Assembly: GCA_028275295.1 (NCBI GenBank)
Contig: JAPWUY010000052.1
Span: 1-8,523 of the forward strand
Direction: 5' to 3'
Length of the DNA: 8,523 bases
Origin: Thermodesulfobacteriota bacterium
GTDB taxonomy: Bacteria; Desulfobacterota; Desulfocorpusculales; Desulfocorpusculum
Within the stretch, counting starts at the first letter, position 1; the number at the start of each line of letters is the position of its first letter. The position numbers and the translations under genes were made by a program. Below, piece after piece: positions 1 through 7,873 of the stretch. The notes under the pieces are model-generated. The model did no database searches. It was not told the DNA's origin and saw nothing but the letters and a program-made list of their open reading frames with translations.

Positions 1-111
1 GAATCCGGAGAATAGAAGCGCCAGTCCAGAGATGGCGAATATCCAGTGCTCTAGGAGCTCCACTGTCTCGTGTCTTCTCACCATGGCGTCCCTCAAGTGA
101 GTCCGCTTCAT
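1..111 (-). CDS. Cytochrome b-type membrane subunit, N-terminal 37 codons (partial)
   Basis: The reading frame is open from an ATG at 111 down to the window edge, so only the N terminus is visible. It reads as a short basic cytoplasmic segment (residues 1-14) followed by RRHETVELLEHW and a hydrophobic helix start (IFAISGLALLFSGF, residues 24-37). The Arg/His-rich stretch, then His-Trp (H22-W23), then a helix ending in SGF/TGF is how cytochrome b561-like gamma subunits of formate dehydrogenase and related quinone-linked complexes begin; H22 may be a haem ligand. A GGAGG lies 9 nt before the ATG. The gene starts 1 nt after the stop of the exported Fe-S protein, so the two are co-transcribed and very probably form one membrane complex in which the haem protein links the Fe-S subunit to quinones. 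The exact subfamily cannot be told from 37 residues. Confidence 0.72.
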   Translation of the reverse strand, partial: MKRTHLRDAMVRRHETVELLEHWIFAISGLALLFSGF

Positions 112-112
112 G

Positions 113-1099
113 TCACTTTTCCTCCTTCCCATTGGCTCTCCGAGCCAAAACAAGACCGAGGGCACCTAGCGCCGCTCCAAGAGGAGCGAAGATGAATCCC
201 TTGCTCCAACGGTTGACTTCCATGAGTTTCGGCTCCACACGGGCCATGTGGGGCTTTTGATCCGCGGAGGAGAGGGCAGAATTTATCTTCTCGAACGGTA
301 TCCTGCTGAGATACACCGTCGCTGTGCCTCCGTTTTCCTTCTCACCGTAAGTGTAGAATCCTCTTCTTTTCGCCTCCCCTGCGAGCTCCGCTATTTTCTG
401 CCTCTGTGCCAGGATCATGGGGGCTTCCTCTCCCTTTCTACCCTTGCACGCTTCGATGCACGCTGGAAGGAGGCCCTTCTCGAGTCTCGAATGGCAGAGA
501 TCGCACTTGTACATCACCCCTCCTCCTGCGGGTATGGGATGGAGTTTCAGGTAGATCCCGACACCGCTTTGTCTCTGGGGGATCTGCCAGGGACAGACGC
601 TTTTGCACTTGGCCCCTCCCAAGCACGATGCGTGGTCTATTACCACGGCCCCATCGGAGTACTTCCTCAATGCGCCGAAAGGGCACAAATTGGCGCAGGG
701 AGGATTGTCGCAGTGCATGCACCTTCTAGGAATGTGCAGGGTCTGGCCATCCACTTGAACCTTTTGGACAGTGATCCAATTGTAGGGGGTGAGCTTGTCC
801 GTCACATCTCTCTTCTCCGACCAGTCGTCGTGAGTCTTCTGGGGCCAAAGGTCCCTTATGGGCTTGCGGGGCTCGGGGAATCTGGATGCATTTTCCCTCC
901 GGCATGCCTCGACACATTTGGGAATGCCGAGCTCCGCGCAACCATCGCACTTGGTGAGATCAATGAGGGTAGCGAATTTGCCAGCCGAGCCAGCAATCGC
1001 CCCTTTGGGACTTGAGACAATGGGGGCTGCACTCAAGGCCACTGCCAAAGCCCCTTTCCTCATAAAGGATCTCCTGTCCATGCCATCTTTTCCGCCCAT
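113..1099 (-). CDS. Tat-exported multi-[4Fe-4S] ferredoxin-type electron transfer subunit with C-terminal anchor
   Basis: 328 aa. The ATG at 1099 is chosen because GGAGGTG lies just before it and the Tat signal follows; the frame stays open far upstream, but that part lies inside the repressor gene in another frame. The N terminus carries DRRSFMRKG and a hydrophobic stretch ending in AIA (residues 8-36), a twin-arginine signal. Cysteines occur in four groups: C51/C54/C62/C66; C127/C130/C135/C139; C159/C165/C169; C199/C202/C214/C218. This is the layout of FdnH/NrfC/PsrB-type subunits that wire a catalytic molybdoenzyme to a membrane cytochrome. The third group lacks its second cysteine (Gly162), giving 15 rather than 16. 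Residues 301-319 form a C-terminal membrane segment, as in FdnH. It sits 35 nt after the DUF156 regulator and 1 nt before a cytochrome b gene. No catalytic subunit is visible, so the substrate is unknown; formate, polysulfide or another sulfur species are all possible. Confidence 0.88.
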   Translation of the reverse strand: MGGKDGMDRRSFMRKGALAVALSAAPIVSSPKGAIAGSAGKFATLIDLTKCDGCAELGIPKCVEACRRENASRFPEPRKPIRDLWPQKTHDDWSEKRDVTDKLTPYNWITVQKVQVDGQTLHIPRRCMHCDNPPCANLCPFGALRKYSDGAVVIDHASCLGGAKCKSVCPWQIPQRQSGVGIYLKLHPIPAGGGVMYKCDLCHSRLEKGLLPACIEACKGRKGEEAPMILAQRQKIAELAGEAKRRGFYTYGEKENGGTATVYLSRIPFEKINSALSSADQKPHMARVEPKLMEVNRWSKGFIFAPLGAALGALGLVLARRANGKEEK

Positions 1100-1134
1100 G
1101 CTTTTCACCTCCGTGATTCTTTGGGGGGCACTTT

Positions 1135-1407
1135 TCAAGCCGAGCTTATGTACCTCGAGACTGCTGTCCTGAGCTCCTTCAAGGTCTTTTTCAAATCCGC
1201 GGGGCCCCCCTCTTCCTTGGCCAGGCATTCCTCCATGTACGCCTCCAAGACAGCCACCCCCACCCTCTTCATGGCCGCCGTGATGGCAGCGACCTGAGTG
1301 AGGATCTCTTGACAGGGCTCCTGCCTCTCTATCATGGCTACAAGCCCCCTGACCTGCCCCTCTATTCTCCTGAGCCTCAAGATGATCTCTCTCCTTTGGT
1401 CTTCCAT
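1135..1407 (-). CDS. DUF156 (CsoR/FrmR/CstR) family transcriptional repressor
   Basis: 90 aa, the usual size of this all-helical DNA-binding family. Residues 5-20 (RREIILRLRRIEGQVR) match the conserved first helix, followed by GLVAMIE, a cysteine at 32, and LTQVAAITAAMKRVG. The second cysteine is C61 in LEAYMEECL. The C32-to-C61 spacing of 29 equals that of C36 and C65 in M. tuberculosis CsoR. The Cu ligand His of CsoR (25 residues after the first Cys) is Tyr57 here. Loss of that His while both cysteines stay is the arrangement of persulfide-sensing CstR, so I infer a sulfur-species sensor rather than a copper sensor. The ATG at 1407 is chosen because the conserved domain starts right after it and a G6 tract lies 6 nt upstream. 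It is first in the operon with the Fe-S and cytochrome b genes and probably represses the whole unit. Confidence 0.93.
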   Translation of the reverse strand: MEDQRREIILRLRRIEGQVRGLVAMIERQEPCQEILTQVAAITAAMKRVGVAVLEAYMEECLAKEEGGPADLKKTLKELRTAVSRYISSA

Positions 1408-1427
1408 ACCATACCCCCCTATGGTAT
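1406..1427. promoter_or_regulatory. Probable DUF156 repressor operator overlapping SD and start codon
   Basis: Perfect 8-bp inverted repeat: ATACCATA (1406-1413) and TATGGTAT (1420-1427) flank six C (1414-1419). A G/C run between ATAC/GTAT half-sites is the hallmark of DUF156-family operators. The site lies immediately downstream of the -10 element. Its G6 core (minus strand) is also the only SD-like sequence for the repressor, and one arm overlaps the ATG. Binding here would block transcription start; this is direct support for autoregulation. Confidence 0.8.
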
Positions 1428-1429
1428 AA

Positions 1430-1458
1430 AGTATAAACCTCTCTTTCTTCGAAAGCAA
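1430..1458 (-). promoter_or_regulatory. Sigma-70-type promoter of the repressor/Fe-S/cytochrome b operon
   Basis: On the minus strand TTGCTT (1458-1453) and TATACT (1435-1430) are separated by exactly 17 bp. The expected transcription start falls near 1423, within the inverted-repeat operator, leaving a leader of about 16 nt before the repressor ATG. The spacer contains a small palindrome centred on TTCGAA (CTTTC-TTC-GAAAG). Confidence 0.65.
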
Positions 1459-1577
1459 GAGTATATACCTGCATGGCTGTGTCGTCTTGTCAATCCGCCC
1501 CAAACGTCCACCGTGGGCCATCTCGGCCCAAAACCCCAATGGGCTCTTCATAGAGGTGAGCTCGTGTTATCCTGGCA

Positions 1578-1606
1578 ACCTCCAGCTCATTTTTTTTGCT
1601 GGAGGT
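1578..1606 (+). promoter_or_regulatory. Stem-loop upstream of the PPC-domain gene
   Basis: ACCTCCAGC (1578-1586) and GCTGGAGGT (1598-1606) are perfectly complementary over 9 bp, with an 11-nt T-rich loop. The 3' arm contains GGAGGT, a ribosome-binding-like sequence not placed for the chosen start at 1659. The T run is in the loop rather than after the stem, so it does not look like a terminator. It may be a leader structure, or the remains of a site that once served a start further upstream. No convincing promoter for the plus-strand gene was seen between 1460 and 1640. Confidence 0.35.
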
Positions 1607-1658
1607 GACCTTTGGAGAAAAAAGCCGTCCTCACTATGCGTATGCGGGAGGAAAGGAT

Positions 1659-2162
1659 ATGGAAGGAAAAAGGCTTCTGATGGGTGTGGGAAAGGGGTCC
1701 TTGGGCTCTGTGATCATGGCGAGGATACCCATGGATGTGGATCTTCTCGAGGCATTGGAGGAACTTGCCCTGAGAGAGGGGATCTCCAAAGGCCTCATTC
1801 TCATGGGAATCGGAGCACTGAAGAGAGCGGTGTTCAGGAATCTCAAGCACTTTCCCGAGACTTATCCCATAGAACCTGCTGATAGGCTCTACTACGAGGT
1901 GGAAGGTCCGCTTGAGCTGACCTCTCTCAGTGGATATGTGGTCAAGGACACGAAGGGAAAGCTCCTCGTCCACGCGCATTTCTCAGCATCTAAGGTCACA
2001 GGGGAGAGGGTCCAGGTCTATGGAGGACATCTCGGAGAAGGGACGATAAGCTACGTGAAGGTCGCTGTGGCATTGGCTCCCCTGCCCGACATGCCCATGG
2101 GGAAGAAGTGGGTTGAGGAGAGAAAGACCGAGGACCTCTGGGTGGGAAGCCCGGAAGAATGA
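1659..2162 (+). CDS. PPC/DUF296 domain protein
   Basis: 167 aa, a single PPC (plants and prokaryotes conserved) domain filling almost the whole protein. Marks of the family: GSVIMARIPMDVDLLEALEELA (residues 16-37, a strand followed by the phased helix), GLILMGIGALKRAVF (45-59), GPLELTSLSGYV (83-94), LVHAHFSAS (103-111) and YGGHLGEGTI (121-130). H105, H107 and H124 occupy the positions of the conserved histidines thought to hold a metal in bacterial members. The biochemical role of bacterial stand-alone PPC proteins is not established, so none is assigned. The ATG at 1659 has GGAGG 7 nt before it; an in-frame TTG at 1596 would add 21 residues but has no SD. The gene is divergent from the repressor operon, and its 3' end abuts the repeat array with no clear terminator. 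Confidence 0.85.
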   Translation: MEGKRLLMGVGKGSLGSVIMARIPMDVDLLEALEELALREGISKGLILMGIGALKRAVFRNLKHFPETYPIEPADRLYYEVEGPLELTSLSGYVVKDTKGKLLVHAHFSASKVTGERVQVYGGHLGEGTISYVKVAVALAPLPDMPMGKKWVEERKTEDLWVGSPEE

Positions 2163-2376
2163 GGGAGTGGTTCCTGGGAGGCGGCATGCCTTCACCCGAG
2201 CATGTCCGCCCTAGGCCATCCGTCCCGGGCTTGCCCCCCCCGCGGAGGGGCGGGCTCCGCACGCCCACAATGAAAGCATCACGCCAAGCACAACATTGCC
2301 ACCTTTTGGCCACGGGCCCTTCGTTGACCCGTGGGTCGCGATGACATGCCCGGGCTTGCGTAGGGCTGGTGTTCAC

Positions 2377-3984
2377 GGACGCGCAGAGCGCGTCCCTCCG
2401 AGAAAACCACCTCTCGCGGCGTTTCGGGGCCTTCCACCGAAAGGCCATCTCACCCCGGCTAACCCCCCTGGAGGGGCGGGCTCCGCACGCCCGCGAAAGA
2501 GGCTTCGCTTCCGGCCGGGGGATCGCCCCATTAGGCCACCGGGCTTTCGTTTGCCCCCAAATGATTATGTTGTGCCCCGGCTTGCGTCCGGCCTTACCAC
2601 GCGGACGCACAGAGTGCGTCCCTCCGAGAAAACCGCCCTACGCGTTATCCCGGAGTTTTCCCCTTGGGGCAACCTTACCTTGGCTTGCCCTCCCCGCGGA
2701 GGGGCGGGCTCTGCACGCCCGGAAGGAGGACACCGGCTTGACCGAGGCATGTGCCCTCTTGGCCACCGCCTCATCGTCAACCCATCGGCTGCAAATGGAA
2801 TGCCTCGGCATTCGTGGGGCCTCGCAACGCGGACGCACAGAGTGCGTCCCTCCGAGGAAACCGCCTTTTGCGCCATTTCCGGGCCTTCCACCGCAAGGCC
2901 ATCTCACCCCGGCTAGCCCCCCTGGAGGGGCGGGCTCCGCACGCCCGCTAGCGAGACTTCGCTTTCACCGAGGGATGGTCCCATTAGGCCACCGGGCTTT
3001 CGTTTGCCCCCAAATGATTATGTTGTGCCCCGGCTTGCGTCCGGCCTTACCACGCGGACGCACAGAGTGCGTCCCTCCGAGAAAACCGCCTGTCGCGCCA
3101 TCTTCGGGTCTGCCCCGGTAAGGCCTTCTGGCCTTCGCTTGGCCATTCCGCGGAGGGGCGGGCTCCGCACGCCCGCTAGCGAGACTTCGCTTTCACCGAG
3201 GGATGGTCCCATTAGGCCACCGGGCTTTCGTTTGCCCCCGATGATTATGTTATGCCCCGGCTTGTGTCCGGCCTTGCCACGCGGACGCACAGAGTGCGTC
3301 CCTCCGAAAAAACCGCCTGTCGCGCCATCTTCGGGTCTGCCCCGGTAAGGCCTTCTGGCCTTCGCTTGGCCATTCCGCGGAGGGGCGGGCTCCGCACGCC
3401 CGCAGAGGAAGGCATTGCGCCGACCACAAGATCACCCCCCTTTTGGCCACCGGTTTCTCGCCAACTCGTGGGTCGCGATGACATGCCCCGGTTTGCGTCC
3501 GCCCCGTTTTTGCGGGCGCGGAGACCGCGCCCCTCCGAGAAGACCACCTCTCGCGGCATCTCCGAGCCTTCCTCCGAAAGGCCATCTCACCCCGGCTAAC
3601 CCCCCTGGAGGGGCGGGCTCCGCACGCCCGCGAAAGAGGCTTCGCTTCCGGCCGGGGGATCGCCCCATTAGGCCACCGGACGTTCGTTTGCCCCCAAATG
3701 ATTATGTTATGCCCCGGCTTGCGTCCGGCCTTGCAATGCGGACGCACAGAGTGCGCCCCTCCGAGAAAACCACCTCTTGCGTCATTTCGGGGCCTTCCAC
3801 CGAAAGGCCATCTCACCCCGGCTAACCCCCCTGGAGGGGCGGGCTCCGCACGCCCGCTAGGGAATGCCTTGGTTTCACCTTGGTATGCCCCCGTTAGGTC
3901 ACCGGCCTCTCGCTTACTCCCCGCTCCTCATGGTATGCCGGGGCTTGTGTACGGCCCTACAACGCGGGCGCGGAGACCGCGCCC
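2377..3984 (+). repeat. Element B: eight copies of a 19-nt hairpin with AGA loop
   Basis: Copies lie at 2377-2395, 2603-2621, 2831-2849, 3056-3074, 3283-3301, 3514-3532, 3740-3758 and 3966-3984. Each is an 8-bp stem around the loop AGA, followed by CTCCGA and mostly GAAAACC. Four copies are GGACGCAC-AGA-GTGCGTCC. The first is GGACGCGC-AGA-GCGCGTCC. The sixth and eighth are GGGCGCGG-AGA-CCGCGCCC. The seventh (3740) keeps GGACGCAC but has GTGCGCCC, giving a single A-C mismatch. Stem bases therefore change in pairs while the loop and 3' flank stay fixed, which suggests the fold is or was selected. Confidence 0.88.
2927..3401. repeat. Near-identical adjacent unit pair (recent tandem duplication)
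   Basis: The unit beginning at 2927 and the one beginning at 3155 agree over their whole length, with about six differences by eye (for example CAAATGATT/CGATGATT, GTTGTG/GTTATG, TTGCGTCC/TTGTGTCC, CGAGAAAA/CGAAAAAA). Both have the variant short spacer with the palindrome AAGGCC-TTCT-GGCCTT. A second near-identical pair is non-adjacent: about 2440-2600 and 3577-3737, offset 1137 bp or five units. Confidence 0.85.
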
Positions 3985-4144
3985 CTCCGAGAAAATCACT
4001 TTTCGCGTCATTTCGGGGCCTTCCCCGCTAGGCCACCCACGTTGCGCTTCACCTCGCCGCGCAGGGGCGGGCTCTGCACGCCCGGAAGGAGGACACCGGC
4101 TTGACCAAGGCATCTCCATCTCTTCTACCTTTCATGGAACCATC

Positions 4145-4173
4145 TGGACAAAACGAAGCGCTGGGAATATCAT
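4145..4173 (+). promoter_or_regulatory. Sigma-70-type promoter of nfnAB
   Basis: TGGACA (4145-4150) and TATCAT (4168-4173) are separated by 17 bp; each matches the consensus hexamer at five of six positions. It lies just past the right edge of the repeat array. Transcription would start near 4180, leaving a leader of about 140 nt before the nfnA start at 4322. The leader also has a small stem ACCGA/TCGGT around 4189-4206. Confidence 0.6.
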
Positions 4174-4287
4174 GAGCCGGGCTCGTGACCGAACCCCAAA
4201 TCGGTTAGGGAAACGGATCCCCCAATGAAGTCGAAAGAGCCACGGACAAAGGAAGCTCCCACCTTTAGCTTCTCGAATCCAATGGAG

Positions 4288-4308
4288 AGTCGGGCAATCC
4301 CGCTTTTT
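4288..4308 (+). terminator. Terminator-like hairpin in the nfnAB leader (possible attenuator)
   Basis: AG-CGGG (4288-4294, with T4290 bulged) pairs with CCCG-CT (4299-4304) around loop CAAT, and a run of five T ends at 4308. The ribosome binding GGAGG follows at 4309. The stem is short, so it may be chance, but a GC stem plus U run directly before the SD is where an attenuator would sit. Confidence 0.3.
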
Positions 4309-4321
4309 GGAGGTGGAGGAA

Positions 4322-6591
<2,270 letters not shown>

Positions 6592-6608
6592 GGCGAGGAA
6601 AGTGGGCC

Positions 6609-6629
6609 GGGAGAGGCTCTCCCCTCTTT
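6609..6629 (+). terminator. Weak terminator-like hairpin after nfnB
   Basis: GGGAGA (6609-6614) and TCTCCC (6618-6623) form a perfect 6-bp stem with loop GGC, followed by CTCTTT. The U run is poor. It lies 18 bp after the nfnB stop, in a 142-bp gap before the deacetylase gene. The rest of the gap has a TTGACT (near 6673) but no good -10 at the right distance. Confidence 0.35.
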
Positions 6630-6733
6630 ATCCGATGACCCGAAGGAGAGCTCGAGAAAGATCGGTTGGCTTGACTTGAGTTAGGAGCCGGAGAAGGATC
6701 CATCAATTCGTTGAGCTGAGGGGTGTGTGAGGA

Positions 6734-7858
6734 ATGGCCTCTGCTTTTGTCTTCTCCCAGAACATGACGAGATACGATTACGGTCCGTGGCATCCATTGA
6801 GAATAGAGAGGCTGGAGCTCACATTGAGGCTCATGGAGGCTTATGGGCTTTTGGGGGGGCAGGAGGTATCCATGGTCGCACCCCAGCCAGCCGAGAGGAA
6901 GACCCTTGAAAGATTCCACAGTTCCCCTTACCTCGATGCCCTTCAGGCCGCCAACACCGGCAAGCCGTTCCCTGGCCTGGAGCAGTTCGGAATAGGGCCA
7001 GGGGACAATCCTGTGTTCCAGGGAATGTACGACTGGTCGTGCCTCGTGGCCGGTGCATCGCTTGAAGCCGGTAGGCTGGTAGCTGAGGGGAAGGCGCAAG
7101 TTGCCTTCAACATGGGAGGTGGCTTGCACCATGCGAGGCCAGCCAGGGCCTCCGGGTTCTGCTACGTGAACGATCCTGTGCTCGTCATCCTGAGCCTTCT
7201 GGATAGGGGCTTCAAAGTGGCCTATCTCGACATAGATGCCCACCATGGGGATGGAGTCCAGTGGGCCTTCTACGACACGGATAGGGTCCTCACCATCTCA
7301 CTGCACCAGGACGGGAGGACTCTTTTCCCCGGAACAGGTGCAGTGGAGGAGGTGGGGAGAGGTCCTGGAACGGGCTTCTCGGTGAACATCCCCCTGTGGC
7401 CTGGGACGGACGACTGGCTTTACCTGAGGGCATTCGAGGAAGTGGTCCTCCCCATACTGGAGGCCTACAAACCAGATGTGGTGGTGACCCAGTTGGGGGT
7501 GGACACATTCCACGGGGATCCCCTCGCCTCTTTGGATCTCACGACCTACGGTTTCGAGAGGCTCATCCAGCAGATGAAGAAGTCGTTTCCCAGATGGGTG
7601 GCCCTGGGAGGCGGAGGCTACGAGCTCACCAACGTTGCGAGGGCATGGACCATTGCCTGGGGGATAATGATAGGAAGGGAGGTGCCCGACGAGATTCCCC
7701 AAGAGGCAATGGAGCTCCTCAAGGCTCACGGTTATGCCAAAGACAGGCTCAGGGACGATTACCTCTGGCCCCTAGCGAGAAGAGATGTGGCAGAGGAGTT
7801 TCTCGAGACCACGATCCACAGGATCAAGAAAACCATCTTTCCCGTCCACGGCCTGTGA
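6734..7858 (+). CDS. Zinc-dependent deacetylase, AcuC/class I HDAC family
   Basis: 374 aa, the length of bacterial HDAC-like proteins such as Aquifex HDLP. It should remove acyl groups from lysines or small amines, using zinc, in the cytoplasm. All active-site parts are visible: the N-terminal YDYGPWHPLRIERL (14-27); the His pair H132-H133 in GGGLHHARPARASGFCYVND; zinc ligands D168 and H170 in DIDAHHGDGVQ; third ligand D257 in QLGVDTFHGDPL; and transition-state Tyr296 in LGGGGY. Substrate cannot be read from sequence. AcuC acts on acetyl-CoA synthetase in Bacillus, and related enzymes deacetylate polyamines; no acetyl-CoA synthetase or acetyltransferase is visible here. The ATG fits the conserved start of the family (short strand, then YDxGxxHPxR); its SD is weak (GAGGGG about 10 nt away, AGGA adjacent). 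A phosphatase gene follows 15 bp downstream, probably in the same operon. Confidence 0.93.
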   Translation: MASAFVFSQNMTRYDYGPWHPLRIERLELTLRLMEAYGLLGGQEVSMVAPQPAERKTLERFHSSPYLDALQAANTGKPFPGLEQFGIGPGDNPVFQGMYDWSCLVAGASLEAGRLVAEGKAQVAFNMGGGLHHARPARASGFCYVNDPVLVILSLLDRGFKVAYLDIDAHHGDGVQWAFYDTDRVLTISLHQDGRTLFPGTGAVEEVGRGPGTGFSVNIPLWPGTDDWLYLRAFEEVVLPILEAYKPDVVVTQLGVDTFHGDPLASLDLTTYGFERLIQQMKKSFPRWVALGGGGYELTNVARAWTIAWGIMIGREVPDEIPQEAMELLKAHGYAKDRLRDDYLWPLARRDVAEEFLETTIHRIKKTIFPVHGL

Positions 7859-7873
7859 AGAAGAGGCCCCTCC

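Larger units (their letters stand above)
2247..4083 (-). repeat. Element A: nine copies of an inverted GC-rich hairpin
   Basis: Plus-strand core GGGCGGGCTCCGCACGCCC, preceded by GGAGG (or GCAGG in the last copy). Copies start at 2247, 2473, 2701, 2927, 3155, 3382, 3610, 3836 and 4064. The fold has GGGCG paired with CGCCC, a G-A mismatch, GC paired with GC, and loop TCC (TCT in the copies at 2701 and 4064). Read on the minus strand it is a GGGCG...CGCCC stem followed by CTCC, the same plan as element B on the plus strand, so A and B look like related elements in opposite orientation. The two TCT copies share the same right flank (GGAAGGAGGACACCGG). Confidence 0.85.
2209..4113. repeat. Tandem array of about eight 227-bp units containing paired hairpin elements
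   Basis: This 1.9-kb stretch has no credible gene. It is built of homologous units in head-to-tail order, each with element A, a spacer of about 110 bp, element B, and a spacer of about 78 bp. A starts at 2247, 2473, 2701, 2927, 3155, 3382, 3610, 3836 and 4064 (steps of 226-228). B starts at 2377, 2603, 2831, 3056, 3283, 3514, 3740 and 3966. A-to-B distance is 128-132 and B-to-next-A 96-99, even where spacer sequences differ strongly. Long spacers share GGCCACCGG and CCCCGGCTTGCGTCCGGCC; four carry ATGATTATGTT. Both edges are partial units: the left begins with CTAGGCCAT near 2209, and the right ends after a short copy of the start of unit 3 (4084-4113). Array long open frames are a by-product of high GC. 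The layout resembles a BIME/REP-type array; no REP-associated transposase is in the window. Confidence 0.93.

Noticed and set aside
1100..1474. 125-codon N-terminal extension of the Fe-S protein
   Set aside because: It overlaps the DUF156 repressor in another frame, has no domain, and would place the Tat signal inside the protein; GGAGGTG marks the start at 1099.
1514..1530. TGGGCC-ATCTC-GGCCCA stem as a terminator
   Set aside because: The stem is only 6 bp, there is no T run on either strand, and it sits upstream of both divergent genes, where no transcript should end.
1408..1551. 48-codon N-terminal extension of the DUF156 repressor
   Set aside because: It would translate the promoter and operator; the conserved domain begins right at the ATG at 1407.
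2369..3121. 250-codon plus-strand open frame, and other long open frames on both strands within 2159-4228, as repeat-protein genes
   Set aside because: They lie wholly or largely in the repeat array, are open on both strands at once through high GC, are rich in Arg/Pro/Gly with no domain, lack SDs, and the unit steps (226, 227, 228) shift frame so repeated peptides do not stay in phase.
2209..4113. CRISPR array or integron attC cassette array
   Set aside because: The period is about 227 bp with homologous rather than unique spacers, no cas or integrase gene is present, and no cassette genes lie between the hairpins.
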